64,000 nt of DNA from Roseimarinus sediminis. Lineage in GTDB: Bacteria; Bacteroidota; Bacteroidia; Bacteroidales; Prolixibacteraceae. The DNA lies in NCBI RefSeq assembly GCF_050433125.1, contig NZ_JBNPXV010000001.1, positions 496,001 through 560,000 of the forward strand. Direction: 5' to 3'. This document shows positions 36,833 to 46,127 of this stretch, piece after piece; positions within the stretch are counted from its first letter, which is position 1; each line of letters starts with the position of its first letter. A program made the position numbers and the translations under genes. The notes beneath the pieces are model-generated. The model was not told where the DNA came from. It made no database searches and worked only from the letters and a program-made list of their open reading frames with translations.

Positions 36833-37741
36833 ATGTCGATTCAGGTTAAGAACATCAGTAAGCGCTACGGCTCCCAACTGGCGCTGGACCAGCTTAGTTT
36901 TGAAGTCAGGTCGGGTGAGGTGCTTGGTTTTCTTGGGCCCAATGGTGCAGGAAAATCAACCCTGATGAAAATACTGACCGGTTACCTGCCAGCCGATAGC
37001 GGACAGGCCTTGATCGATGGCCAGCAAGTAGATGGACAAAAGGCAGCTTTTCGTGCCCATATTGGCTATCTGCCCGAGCACAATCCGCTCTATCCCGAGA
37101 TGTACATCAGGGAATACCTTCATCTGGCAGCTGGTTTTTACCGGCTGAAAAACAAGAAGCAACAGGTTGAAAGGGTGATTGAGATGACAGGCCTTGGGGC
37201 TGAAGCATCCAAAAAAATCGGTGCCCTTTCGAAAGGATACCGGCAGCGGGTCGGTTTGGCACAGGCGCTGATTCACGATCCCGGTGTACTGATTCTCGAC
37301 GAAGCAACCACCGGCCTCGATCCCAATCAACTCGAAGAAATAAGGCAGCTGGTGAGAAACATCAGCAAGGAAAAAACAGTGATGCTCTCAACCCACATTA
37401 TGCAGGAAGTGGAGGCGGTGTGTAACCGTGTAATCATTATTCACAAAGGGCAACTGGTGGCTGAAGGGCCAACATCTAAAATCAGATCCCTGTCAACAGC
37501 GACAGCGCAGCAGGTCAAACTGGCTGTTCTTGAAACGATAAATGCACAGCAGCTCGAAATGCTGCCTTTTGTTGCCACAGCCGAGGCTTTGCCTGATGGA
37601 GAATGGTTGATTCACTCAGATGTAGCCGACGACATACGCCCCCTGTTGTTCAGGGAAGCCGTAAAACGAAAATGGACCATCATTACCCTCAGTGAACAGG
37701 CACGAAGTGTAGAAAACGTATTCAGAGAACTGACCCGTTAA
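36833..37741 (+). CDS. gldA: GldA-like ABC transporter ATP-binding protein
   Basis: A 302-residue ATPase with Walker A GPNGAGKSTLMK (~35-46), signature LSKGYRQRVGLAQAL (~133), Walker B VLILDEATTGLDPNQ, and a switch His in STHIMQEVEAV. The C-terminal ~75 residues match the extension of the GldA/NatA-type subfamily. In gliding Bacteroidota GldA works with GldF and GldG; neither is adjacent, so a role in motility is not shown. The stop overlaps the next start (TAATG). TAACTTTG ends four bases before the ATG, so the message could be leaderless. Confidence 0.78.
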   Translation: MSIQVKNISKRYGSQLALDQLSFEVRSGEVLGFLGPNGAGKSTLMKILTGYLPADSGQALIDGQQVDGQKAAFRAHIGYLPEHNPLYPEMYIREYLHLAAGFYRLKNKKQQVERVIEMTGLGAEASKKIGALSKGYRQRVGLAQALIHDPGVLILDEATTGLDPNQLEEIRQLVRNISKEKTVMLSTHIMQEVEAVCNRVIIIHKGQLVAEGPTSKIRSLSTATAQQVKLAVLETINAQQLEMLPFVATAEALPDGEWLIHSDVADDIRPLLFREAVKRKWTIITLSEQARSVENVFRELTR

Positions 37742-38748
37742 TGTCTGGAAACAAACCCAAAGTATCGATTGTTCTTCCTTTTTACAATGCAGCGGCAACA
37801 TTGGAGAGAGCCATTCGCAGCATCCTTCGGCAAAGTTATTCCAATTTCGAGTTAATACTGGTAAATAATAATTCGGATGATGGAAGTGAGCACATTGCCC
37901 GCAGCCTTCAGCGTGAAGATGAACGCATTATTTTACTTGATGAAGAGCGGCAAGGGGTTGCTTTTGCTGCCAATACAGGAAATAGTGTTGCCCGCGGTAC
38001 CTATATCGGGCGCATGGATGCCGATGATTTTTCGCACCCCGACCGCTTAATGAGACAGCTTGACTTGCTTGAAAAAAATCCACACATCGGAGTTGCCTCC
38101 TGTCTGGTCAGGCATGTCGGACATCGTGAAGGTACAGAAGGGCTGAGCCGCTATGTTGAGTGGGTTAACAGTGTCCAAAGTCCAGGCCAGGTGAGAGAAA
38201 ATTGTTTTATCGAAGCACCGGTAATTAACCCTACGGTGCTTTTTCGCCGCAAATTGCTCGACGAAGCAGGGGGCTATCGCCATGGCGATTTTCCCGAGGA
38301 TTATGAAATGTATCTGCGATGGATTGCCGCCGGAGTGAATATTCAGAAAGTACCCGAAGTATTGTTCAGCTGGTACGACTCAGATCATCGGCTTACACGA
38401 AGCGACAGCAGGTACCGCAGCGAAGCATTTTATCGCATCAAAACAGATTATCTGAGCAGGTGGCTGCTTGAAAACGATCACCCTTATATCTGGGTTTGGG
38501 GAGCAGGACGGCTTTCGCGACAACGGGCCGGTATGTTAATGGAAAAGGGAATATGGATCGAAGGTTACATTGATGTAAAGGAACGGAAGCTTGTTGATGC
38601 CTGCTGTATTCATTTTAAAGCTTTTAACTGGGATGCTCCTGCCTTTATCCTTTCGTATGTGGGTAACTGGGGAGCCCGAGAAAAAATCAGGGCCTTCCTG
38701 ATCAGTAAAGGAAAAACCGAAGGAAGAGATTTCCTCCTTATGGCATAA
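37741..38748 (+). CDS. Family 2 glycosyltransferase
   Basis: A 335-residue GT-A enzyme. It opens with VSIVLPFYNAAATLERAIRSILRQSYSNFELILVNNNSDDGS (nucleotide-sugar fold, ~8-50). The metal-binding DxD is in IGRMDADDFSHPDR (~85-98), and the acceptor-side acidic motif in FPEDYEMYLRW (~180). The C-terminal ~90 residues (YIWVWGAGRLSRQRAGML...) look like a small Rossmann-type extension. It probably adds a sugar to a surface glycan or glycoprotein. Translation is coupled to gldA (TAATG). It is convergent with the GH94 gene, whose end overlaps its last 11 bases. Confidence 0.87.
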   Translation: MSGNKPKVSIVLPFYNAAATLERAIRSILRQSYSNFELILVNNNSDDGSEHIARSLQREDERIILLDEERQGVAFAANTGNSVARGTYIGRMDADDFSHPDRLMRQLDLLEKNPHIGVASCLVRHVGHREGTEGLSRYVEWVNSVQSPGQVRENCFIEAPVINPTVLFRRKLLDEAGGYRHGDFPEDYEMYLRWIAAGVNIQKVPEVLFSWYDSDHRLTRSDSRYRSEAFYRIKTDYLSRWLLENDHPYIWVWGAGRLSRQRAGMLMEKGIWIEGYIDVKERKLVDACCIHFKAFNWDAPAFILSYVGNWGAREKIRAFLISKGKTEGRDFLLMA

Positions 38749-41131
38749 AAACTTCAACATGGTTCTGCTCGTCCATAATGCAGTCTGCAATCAGGTTACC
38801 TTCAATTTCGTTTCCATTCACTATCATTTTTTGAATGCCCTTCTGTGCTCCGTTTTCATTGTAAACAGTAATATCGAAAAATTTTCCACGGAATCGTCGT
38901 TTGGCACGAAAGCTTTTCCAATGAGAGGGAATGCAGGGATCAATACGCAGGCCGTTGTATTCAGGTTGAATGCCTAAAATGGCCGTGGCTGCCGCATAAT
39001 AGCTCCAGGTGGCTGCTCCGGTAAGCCAGGGCAAACGCGAAGCACCTACGCGCGGACTGTAAATGCTGTGGGTAAACTGGCAGTTAACATAAGGTTCGAT
39101 TTGCCTGATTTCGGCCTTGTTGTTGTAGGCCGCAGGCATAAAGGCACGCAGGTAGTTGTAGGCCCTGTTGCCATTCCCCGCAAGGGCTTCGGCCATAACG
39201 GCCCAGCCCTGGGTGTGCGAAAATATCGAAGCATTTTCTTTCATGCCGGGATTGAAAAGCGGTGCCTTTACAATTTTATGATCCGTTTCAACATAGGGAG
39301 GTGCACAAACCATGATGCCATAGTCACTTGCCAGCTGCTCGTGTACTGCCTGCATGGCGCTTAGTGCTTTTTGTTTGCTTGCATGGCCGCTCAATACCGA
39401 CCAGCTTTGAGGGTTGAGCCATATACTGCCTTCCTTGTTCGACGAGGAACCATACACTGTACCGTCAAAGCGAAAAGCCCTTACGTACCATTGGCCGTCC
39501 CAGCAGTGTTGATCAATGTTTTTGTCGAGCTGAGTAAGTTGTTCTTCGGCCCAGCTTATCTCATTTTCATCACCTATCAGGCGATTGATTTCAATGTAGG
39601 TTCTTAGGGCAAAGCGGACTTGCATGGCCACAAAAACAGTTTCTCCGTTATGTCCCAGCTCAAGGCAGTCATTCCAGTCGGCCTGTAAGCCACAGGGCAA
39701 ACCATGCGAGCCGCTGCGATTCAGATTGAATTCGATGGCACGGCGCAAATGTTCCAAAACACTGGCTGCTCCTTCATCGGCAAAGGGTAATACTTTGAAA
39801 TAGAAATCGATGTTTCCGCTTTCTTTCACATAGGCAGGTACGGCATTAAAAAGCCAAAGTGCATCGTCTGATCGGTAGTCTTTTTCGTCGGGAGCCTTTT
39901 CATGTCCCGGTTGGTGCGAAAAGGTTTTCACTACAGGCAGGGCACCTCCGTTTGCACATTGCCCTGTAAGCATTAATTCGAGCCGTTTTCGTGCTTCATC
40001 AGGTATCGTATGCAAAACGCCCAGAATGTCCTGAACGGTATCCCGGTAACCCAATCCGTCGCGTTCGCCACTGTATACCAGGCTCGCAGCACGCGACCAG
40101 GCAAAGGTCATCAAACAATTAAAGGGGCTCCACATGTTGGTCATGCTGTTGAATTCGGGATCGGGGGTTTCAACCCATAATCCCTCGATCCGATCGTGCC
40201 AGCTTTTAACCAGCTGATCAAAGGCCTTGTTGACAGCTTTCATCGAGCTAAATTCGCGAAGAGCAGCTTTCCCTTCCCTTTCAGCTTTGCCAATTCCCAT
40301 AATTACAGCCAGTTCTTTTGTTGCGCCGGCCTGTAATTCAACATCGACCTGTAGAACGCCACAGCCGTTGTCGCCGTATGCCAGTGAGTTGGAGCAGGTG
40401 CCTTTTTCTACGGCGAGTGGATTGTGATAGGAACGATAGGGGCCCAGAAACTGATCCCGGTCGGTATCGAATCCGCTGATCCCGGCTCCGCTGATTCCCA
40501 GAAAGGTATGGCGGTTTCCGTCGTGGTTTTCAAATTCGCCTCCATCATCGGGTAACGACACATTGATGCCGTGGTCGATGATGTTGGCTTCTACGTTCAT
40601 TCGCAGAATATATTGGGTATATTGAAGGTTGAACTGATCCTGCAACTGATGCCAGTTATTGGCATATTCAACATAGGTAAACAGCCTTAGACTTCGCTTT
40701 TGCGTATCGTTGTTGGTAATTTTCAACTTCCATATTTCAAAGTTCCTACCCAGTGGAACAAAATAGCAGGCTTCGCTTTTGATCAGGTCATATTCCGATT
40801 CAATAATGGTGTAAGCCGTGCCGTGCCGGCAAACCGACCTATACTGGTCGAGTGGTTTTCCGACCGGTTGCCACGATGTCGACCAGTAGTCTTTTTTATC
40901 CCTGTCGTGCAGATAAAAATAACGGCCGGGCTGATCCATGGGTACCCCATTGAAGCGGAGCCGCATAAAGCGACCACGTGCTGCCGACTTATAAAAACTA
41001 TAACCTCCGGCATTGTTGGTAATGATGGCTCCATATTCGGTCGATCCCAGATAGTTGCTCCACGATTTGGGCGTGTCGGGCCGGTCGATTACATATTCCT
41101 TTTTCAGATCGTCGAAGTGTCCGTATTGCAT
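38738..41131 (-). CDS. GH94 glycoside phosphorylase (chitobiose/cellobiose phosphorylase-like)
   Basis: A 797-residue cytoplasmic enzyme starting MQYGHFDDLKKEYVIDRPDTP, which is where GH94 proteins begin; a longer frame would run into a hairpin. GH94 enzymes cleave beta-linked disaccharides with phosphate to a sugar 1-phosphate and free sugar. The general acid Asp lies in QADWNDCL (~485-488). AGGYSFYKS, RYFYLHDRDKKDYWS, and FLGPYRSYHNPLAVEKGTCSNS resemble N,N'-diacetylchitobiose phosphorylase more than cellobiose phosphorylase, by memory of those families and not by alignment. It is the third gene of a symporter-GH130-GH94 operon. Substrate is unproven. Confidence 0.85.
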   Translation of the reverse strand: MQYGHFDDLKKEYVIDRPDTPKSWSNYLGSTEYGAIITNNAGGYSFYKSAARGRFMRLRFNGVPMDQPGRYFYLHDRDKKDYWSTSWQPVGKPLDQYRSVCRHGTAYTIIESEYDLIKSEACYFVPLGRNFEIWKLKITNNDTQKRSLRLFTYVEYANNWHQLQDQFNLQYTQYILRMNVEANIIDHGINVSLPDDGGEFENHDGNRHTFLGISGAGISGFDTDRDQFLGPYRSYHNPLAVEKGTCSNSLAYGDNGCGVLQVDVELQAGATKELAVIMGIGKAEREGKAALREFSSMKAVNKAFDQLVKSWHDRIEGLWVETPDPEFNSMTNMWSPFNCLMTFAWSRAASLVYSGERDGLGYRDTVQDILGVLHTIPDEARKRLELMLTGQCANGGALPVVKTFSHQPGHEKAPDEKDYRSDDALWLFNAVPAYVKESGNIDFYFKVLPFADEGAASVLEHLRRAIEFNLNRSGSHGLPCGLQADWNDCLELGHNGETVFVAMQVRFALRTYIEINRLIGDENEISWAEEQLTQLDKNIDQHCWDGQWYVRAFRFDGTVYGSSSNKEGSIWLNPQSWSVLSGHASKQKALSAMQAVHEQLASDYGIMVCAPPYVETDHKIVKAPLFNPGMKENASIFSHTQGWAVMAEALAGNGNRAYNYLRAFMPAAYNNKAEIRQIEPYVNCQFTHSIYSPRVGASRLPWLTGAATWSYYAAATAILGIQPEYNGLRIDPCIPSHWKSFRAKRRFRGKFFDITVYNENGAQKGIQKMIVNGNEIEGNLIADCIMDEQNHVEVFMP

Positions 41132-41151
41132 CTTGTAGTCATTAAGACATT

Positions 41152-41219
41152 GGGAAATAGTCACTAAGTCATTAGATGTGTTCTTTCACTAATGGCTTAG
41201 TGACCAATGACTGTTTCCC
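41152..41219 (-). promoter_or_regulatory. Intercistronic hairpin between GH130 and GH94
   Basis: Arms 41160-41175 and 41189-41204 form a 16-bp stem with one G-T pair, and GGGAAA (41152-41157) pairs with TTTCCC (41214-41219) outside it. It lies wholly in the 93-base gap. It could be an mRNA processing or stability element or an attenuator. Confidence 0.65.
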
Positions 41220-41224
41220 TGAGT

Positions 41225-42217
41225 TTAAAAAACTTCTGAATTATTTTTCATGTAAGCAAGCAGTTCATCTACCTGGCAGAAGGCGATGGCTGTATAGGTG
41301 TCGGCTGCCCCGTAGTAGATGGCAATTCGTCCGCTTTGGGCATCGTATAAATTGGCACACGGGAAGGCAACGTTGGGAACAAAGCCCGTAGTTTCGTAGC
41401 TTACTTCGGGTGTGAGCAGGTAGTCGCGGGTGCGATACAGTACTTTGGCCGGATTGTCGATGTCGAGCAGTACGGCACCAAAGCTGTAAACAAAGCCGTT
41501 GCAGGTTCCCGAGACGCCGTGGTAGAACAAGAGCCAGCCTTCGGTCGTTTCGATGGGTACCGGGCCGGCACCAATTTTGGTACCCTGCCACCATCCCTGT
41601 CCGCCTTTGCTCATAACATGCTGGTGCCTGCCCCAATAAACGAGATCGGGGCTCTGGCTGACAAAAATATCTCCAAAAGGCGTGTGCCCGCTGTCGCTGG
41701 GCCGGCTTAGCAGCCAATAGTTTCCATTGATTTTTCGGGGGAATAGTACGCCGTTGCGGTTAAAGGGCATCAGTGGATTGGGCATGCGTACAAAGGTCTT
41801 AAAGTCGGTGGTTTTGCCCATGCCGATGGAAGCTCCGTGCAGGTCGTCGCACCAGGTAATGTAGAAAACACCGTCGAGCTCAAGTACACGTGGATCGTAG
41901 GCGTAACTGGTTGGAGCCGGCTGCCCGTTTTCATCTACCCAATCGATGGGATCGGGATGGAGATCAATGTGAATACCATCGTTGCTGCGCCCTGCAAAGA
42001 GCGTTGCGCGCCCGTTTCTTTGATCGGCCCTGAAAACACCTGCATAGCCTTTGCCGAAGGGAACAATGGCACTATTGTATACTCTGGCTGCTTTTGGTAT
42101 TGGGTTCCATCCGATTACGGGATTGCCGCTGTATCGCCAGACTAGCTCGGTGCAGCCGGCTGGTTTTTCTTCCCAGGGAATGTTGGGAAGTGCTTTTCCA
42201 ATAATTGTATTACTCAT
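41225..42217 (-). CDS. GH130 beta-mannoside phosphorylase
   Basis: A 330-residue five-bladed beta-propeller enzyme of family GH130. It includes the conserved Asp in YAYDPRVLELDG (Asp108), ITWCDDLHGASIGMG, NRNGVLFPRKINGNYWLLSRPSD, and the phosphate-binding region. GH130 members phosphorolyse beta-1,4-mannosides to mannose 1-phosphate. The length and the absence of an N-terminal extension resemble subfamily 2 (mannosyl-GlcNAc or mannooligosaccharide phosphorylases), but subfamily was not tested by alignment. No cellobiose 2-epimerase, the usual partner of mannosyl-glucose phosphorylase, is nearby. It sits between a GPH symporter and GH94. Confidence 0.88.
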   Translation of the reverse strand: MSNTIIGKALPNIPWEEKPAGCTELVWRYSGNPVIGWNPIPKAARVYNSAIVPFGKGYAGVFRADQRNGRATLFAGRSNDGIHIDLHPDPIDWVDENGQPAPTSYAYDPRVLELDGVFYITWCDDLHGASIGMGKTTDFKTFVRMPNPLMPFNRNGVLFPRKINGNYWLLSRPSDSGHTPFGDIFVSQSPDLVYWGRHQHVMSKGGQGWWQGTKIGAGPVPIETTEGWLLFYHGVSGTCNGFVYSFGAVLLDIDNPAKVLYRTRDYLLTPEVSYETTGFVPNVAFPCANLYDAQSGRIAIYYGAADTYTAIAFCQVDELLAYMKNNSEVF

Positions 42218-42249
42218 TGTTTTGTGAATTGTATGAACTGTTATATTGT

Positions 42250-43650
42250 TTATTCCTGACTCTCTCTGCGTGTTGCCAGTTCGTTTTCGATTTGCTGAAC
42301 CCGTTTTTCGCTGAGTGGATAAAGTAAGGAAATGATAATTGACAATACGCCCATGGCTGCCGGAATGAGGCTAAAAAGCAGCAGCAAACCCCTTTGGCTT
42401 TCGGCATTCTGAGCCTGGTTGGGTTCGAAGCCTACCTGCGACATGAGGTTCAGTGCAACGAAAGCACCAAAGGCCCAGCCGAATTTTTGTGACATGGTTG
42501 ATGCTGAGAAAACCAAGCCGGTTGCTCTTCGGCCCCTTTTCCATTCGCCATAATCGGCTGTATCGGCATACATAGCCCAAAGGAGAACACTTAGTGGACC
42601 TCCGGTTGCAGATCCTGTAATCTGAAAGAAGAAAATCCATCCCAGCTGGTCGGCAGTGAGGAAATAAAGTATGGCCGTGCTGAAAATGGAAATAACAAAC
42701 AGGGTGATGAAGCTGCGTTTTTTTCCGATGCGCTTTGAAATAAAGGCAATAAGCAAAACGCCAATGAAGGAGGCGATTTGTCCTATGGTGTTATAGGCCG
42801 AGGTGAGGGTTTCAAAAGAATAAGTGCGTGTTGATAAAAAGGGTAAGGTGAGTTCCTGTTCTCCAATTACATATTTGAAGTAATGGACGGTTACACTGCT
42901 TCGCACTGCCACAAAGAGGATGAAGGTAATGGTGGTAGCCAGTAAAATCAGCCAGGGCCGGTTGGTTACCAGTTCTTTCAGGTCTTTTTTGATGGAGGCT
43001 TGCTGGTTCTTTGGAGGTTGAATTCTTTCTCTTGTGTTTCTAAAGGTGATCAGGAAGAAGATGATGGCAGCAATCCCGTAAATAACAAACGACAATTGCC
43101 AGCCTTTGGCATCGTTTCCGCCACCCAGTGTTTTGGTCATGGGCAGCAGCGTGGCCGATACAATGATGCCGGCTGCAAAGGCAAAGAGAAATTTAAACTG
43201 CGACAGGGAAGTGCGTTCCTGTGAGTTGGGTGTGATTACCCCGAGTAAAGCGGTGTAGGGAATGTTGATGGCCGTGTACAACATCATGATGAGCATGAAA
43301 GTAATGTAGGCATAGATGATTTTGCCCCTGAGCTCGAAGTCAGGTACCGAAAATGCCAGTACTCCTGCAACAGCAAAGGGAACACACAGCCAAAGCAAAT
43401 AGGGACGAAACTTTCCCCATCTGGTTTTGGTTCGGTCGGCAATGATACCCATTAAAGGGTCATTAACTCCATCCCAAATACGGCTTACCAAAAACATGGT
43501 GGCTGCCACCGAAGCCGGAATCAGAAATATGTCGGTATAAAAATAGGTGAAATACAACATGAAGGTTTGCCAGTAAAGCACAGAGGCGAGATCGCCAAAA
43601 CCATAGGAAAATTTTTCCCTGAAGGGTAGTTTTTGTTGATTTTGTTTCAT
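42250..43650 (-). CDS. GPH family glycoside:cation symporter
   Basis: A 466-residue inner-membrane transporter with 12 predicted helices. The N-terminal signature FSYGFGDLASVLYWQTFMLYFTYFYTDIF and the loop RIWDGVNDPLMGIIADRTKTRWGKFRPYLLW (~70-100) are typical of the MelB/GPH family, which imports oligosaccharides with Na+ or H+. It is the first gene of the phosphorylase operon, 32 bases before GH130, so it probably brings in the glycan that the two phosphorylases cut. Confidence 0.9.
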   Translation of the reverse strand: MKQNQQKLPFREKFSYGFGDLASVLYWQTFMLYFTYFYTDIFLIPASVAATMFLVSRIWDGVNDPLMGIIADRTKTRWGKFRPYLLWLCVPFAVAGVLAFSVPDFELRGKIIYAYITFMLIMMLYTAINIPYTALLGVITPNSQERTSLSQFKFLFAFAAGIIVSATLLPMTKTLGGGNDAKGWQLSFVIYGIAAIIFFLITFRNTRERIQPPKNQQASIKKDLKELVTNRPWLILLATTITFILFVAVRSSVTVHYFKYVIGEQELTLPFLSTRTYSFETLTSAYNTIGQIASFIGVLLIAFISKRIGKKRSFITLFVISIFSTAILYFLTADQLGWIFFFQITGSATGGPLSVLLWAMYADTADYGEWKRGRRATGLVFSASTMSQKFGWAFGAFVALNLMSQVGFEPNQAQNAESQRGLLLLFSLIPAAMGVLSIIISLLYPLSEKRVQQIENELATRRESQE

Positions 43651-43900
43651 GCAACAGAATATTGGTTGATGGTTAGGGTTGATAATAAATAAAACTGCGG
43701 TAAAACTATTGAAAGTGACAGCCTCTTTTGGGGGGCATTTTTTGCAGCTTTATCGTTATTTTGACCCTGTCAGGGGACTTCTATTACCTGTTGAAGGGGA
43801 GAAATATAATTTGCGGGGCTATTTCAAGTTCAGCAAAATGTACAGCAGCGATTGTGATAATGGCTGTTGTTTTATTGAAAGACAATAAGCGAATGGATAC

Positions 43901-44134
43901 TTATTGATTCCGTTTTGAGAAAATATCAAGAAAGATGATTACGCTTAGTCCAAGAATAATTCCTGCAACAAGGTAAACCAGGTAGATATTGAGCTTAACT
44001 ACATCTTCAAATAAAAGAAGAATAAATGAAGCTGCAATAAACAACACCAGTGCATAAACAACTTTCACCAGTTTTGATACTTTACCATCATTTTTGTCGA
44101 CCATCAGATTATACTCCTCGTATGAATAGTTCAT
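43901..44134 (-). CDS. Small two-helix membrane protein
   Basis: A 77-residue protein from MNYSYEEYNLMVDKNDGK (a longer frame from an upstream ATG looks less natural). It has two hydrophobic helices (~26-44 and ~50-70) and a basic C-terminus FSKRNQ. The family is not recognised. It lies between the symporter operon and the M56/BlaI pair on the same strand but is separated from both. Confidence 0.55.
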   Translation of the reverse strand: MNYSYEEYNLMVDKNDGKVSKLVKVVYALVLFIAASFILLLFEDVVKLNIYLVYLVAGIILGLSVIIFLDIFSKRNQ

Positions 44135-44289
44135 AGTGCTTTGATATAAATTCAGATGACAAAGGTAAATCATGTTCCACTAAATGAATAATTTTTTGAT
44201 TGGATGGCCGGAAAAATTGAGTGAATGGTTCAATTTGGCATGTGAATGGTTTTCAGGGCAGGTGTAAATAGCCAGATAAGTTGGTGTCA

Positions 44290-44321
44290 AAAAAGAAAAA
44301 GCCGGGAAATTAGCCCGGCTT
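44290..44321 (-). terminator. Rho-independent terminator after the M56 gene
   Basis: AAGCCGGG (44299-44306) pairs with CCCGGCTT (44314-44321). On the minus strand the stem is followed by TTTTTCTTTTTT. Confidence 0.82.
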
Positions 44322-44346
44322 ATTCTTAGGTGTTTTTTGCTTCTGC

Positions 44347-46116
44347 TTATTTGTTTTTAAGTTCTTTTTCCTTTTGTTTCAATTTTTCTTTTGCTTGTTT
44401 CAACTCCTTTTCCTTGTCCTCGAGTTGCGCTTTGAGCCGTTCGATGTCTTCTTCGCTCAGACTGTCGTTTTCGATACTCACTTCGTCCCAGTCGATTTCC
44501 TTCAAAGCATCAAAAGCGATGTCGACTCCGGTGAGTGCTGTTTCGATGATTTCTTCCAGAGGAATGTTTTCAAGTACTGTTTCAGCGATCTTCAGTCCGG
44601 CTTCGGCGGCATCGACCGATAAGCGGATTACTTCTTCGGGGACATTGTCGTTCTCCATTTCACGGCGCATTTCCTCGTGTATTTCGCGGCGGGCTGCTTC
44701 AATTTCGCGACGTGCCTCCCGCATTTCACGACGGATTTCCTCCTGGTCGATCTCGCTTTCAATTTCCTTCCTGATGGCTTCGTGGTCAATTTCTTCAAGG
44801 GCTCTCGATGCCTCTCTCATGGCTTCGTGTACTATGCCTTCAATGTCGAGTTCGGCCAGAACCTTGTTGATCTCTTCCATCATTTCGGCCGACAGGGCAT
44901 CATCTTCTTCCGACCAGGCTACCTCAACTGCTTTTTCAAGATTCTCATCAAGTGTATGACGCACACTATCGACGGCAGGTGCAGTCCAGGTTTTAACAGG
45001 TGCAGGTTCGCTCATCTGATTCACTTCTACGGGAACCATCTGAGGGTGAATTTTGTTGCCCATGGTAAATGATACCAGGCTCAGACCAATTACCAGCACA
45101 CCGGCTGCTATCAGTCCTTCGATAAAGTTTGTTTTCATAGCTACTTGTTTTTGTAAACGTTTAATGCGTTGTAGTACGCTTGTTTTGTGTGAGGCAAAAG
45201 CCATGGCTAAACGCTCCTGCTCCACGGTTGTTATTTGTATTTTGGCCAGCGCCTTAATATAGGCGGGTTTATCGCCTGTCAGTCCGATGGCGATGTTGTC
45301 GCAGCTGTTTTCCCTTTCGGCCTTGATTTGTGCTGAAATCATCCATACCGCAGGATGATAGAAAAAGAGAATTTCAACTGCTGATTGTATTATATTAAAG
45401 AAGTAGTCGTGACGAAGTACATGTGCCAGCTCGTGGGCAATGATGGCTTCAATGTCTTTAACGGCAAGGCCTGTAAAGGCAGCCACGGGGAAAAGAATGA
45501 CCGGTTTGAAGGTCCCCAGCGTCATAGGGCCTTTGGCTAGGGGTGAAAAGAAGGCCTTGACTTTTCGTTGGATACCCAGTCTTTCTGAGTAATTGTTAAC
45601 CACCTCGATCCAGTCGCTGCCCAGCGGGATGAGTTGATGATTTCGCAGTCGGCGGGCATAAAGCATGCCGCCAAGCATCCGTAAAACAAGAATTACCATG
45701 CCCAAAACCCAGAATAGAAAAACAAGGTGAAAATGACGTTGTAAAAAGCTGCGTACTTTCAACCATTCAAAATTAATTTTTGCATCGATGGTATGGGTTG
45801 TGGTTGCTCTATCGGAATTTTGATCGAGCAGAAGGGTCGAAATGTATTGCGGATTGGCTTCGATCAGGGCTTTTAATTCGGCCTTCTCATTGGCATAGCG
45901 GAAGGCATTGCTGAAGGTGAAAGCCGCCCATCCGGTGAGTATGAGGAGGGAAAAAAAAGCCAGCAGGTAACGTAGTTGTGCGCTGTTTCGTCGGAGCAAA
46001 AGCATTAAGATGGTTAATGCCAGGGCAATGAGTGCACCCTGCCATAAGGAGTGGATCAGTGTCCAGCCAATGGCTTCGACAAATACGGGTGATATGCTGA
46101 GTACGGAGAGGTTCAT
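44347..46116 (-). CDS. M56 (BlaR1/MecR1-type) membrane metallopeptidase with charged coiled-coil tail
   Basis: A 589-residue membrane protein. Residues 1-340 are the M56 domain with four helices (near 15-41, 48-68, 130-150, 318-338) and the zinc motif HELAH (228-232) in a cytoplasmic loop. In BlaR1 this domain transmits a signal that ends in loss of the BlaI repressor. The usual penicillin-binding sensor is absent. Instead residues ~375-589 are a highly charged helical region (REARREIEAARREIHEEM, then KEKELKQAKEKLKQKEKELK) predicted to form a long coiled coil outside the membrane. It lies 11 bases after the BlaI-type repressor gene, and the signal sensed is unknown. Confidence 0.88.
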   Translation of the reverse strand: MNLSVLSISPVFVEAIGWTLIHSLWQGALIALALTILMLLLRRNSAQLRYLLAFFSLLILTGWAAFTFSNAFRYANEKAELKALIEANPQYISTLLLDQNSDRATTTHTIDAKINFEWLKVRSFLQRHFHLVFLFWVLGMVILVLRMLGGMLYARRLRNHQLIPLGSDWIEVVNNYSERLGIQRKVKAFFSPLAKGPMTLGTFKPVILFPVAAFTGLAVKDIEAIIAHELAHVLRHDYFFNIIQSAVEILFFYHPAVWMISAQIKAERENSCDNIAIGLTGDKPAYIKALAKIQITTVEQERLAMAFASHKTSVLQRIKRLQKQVAMKTNFIEGLIAAGVLVIGLSLVSFTMGNKIHPQMVPVEVNQMSEPAPVKTWTAPAVDSVRHTLDENLEKAVEVAWSEEDDALSAEMMEEINKVLAELDIEGIVHEAMREASRALEEIDHEAIRKEIESEIDQEEIRREMREARREIEAARREIHEEMRREMENDNVPEEVIRLSVDAAEAGLKIAETVLENIPLEEIIETALTGVDIAFDALKEIDWDEVSIENDSLSEEDIERLKAQLEDKEKELKQAKEKLKQKEKELKNK

Positions 46117-46127
46117 CTTTGTTTATG

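Noticed and set aside
41132..41164. Longer GH94 N-terminus from an upstream ATG
   Set aside because: GH94 proteins begin at MxYGHFDD; the extension would be coded by part of the intercistronic hairpin.
43679..43888. 69-codon plus-strand frame
   Set aside because: No ribosome site, domain or signal, and composition is like the surrounding spacer.
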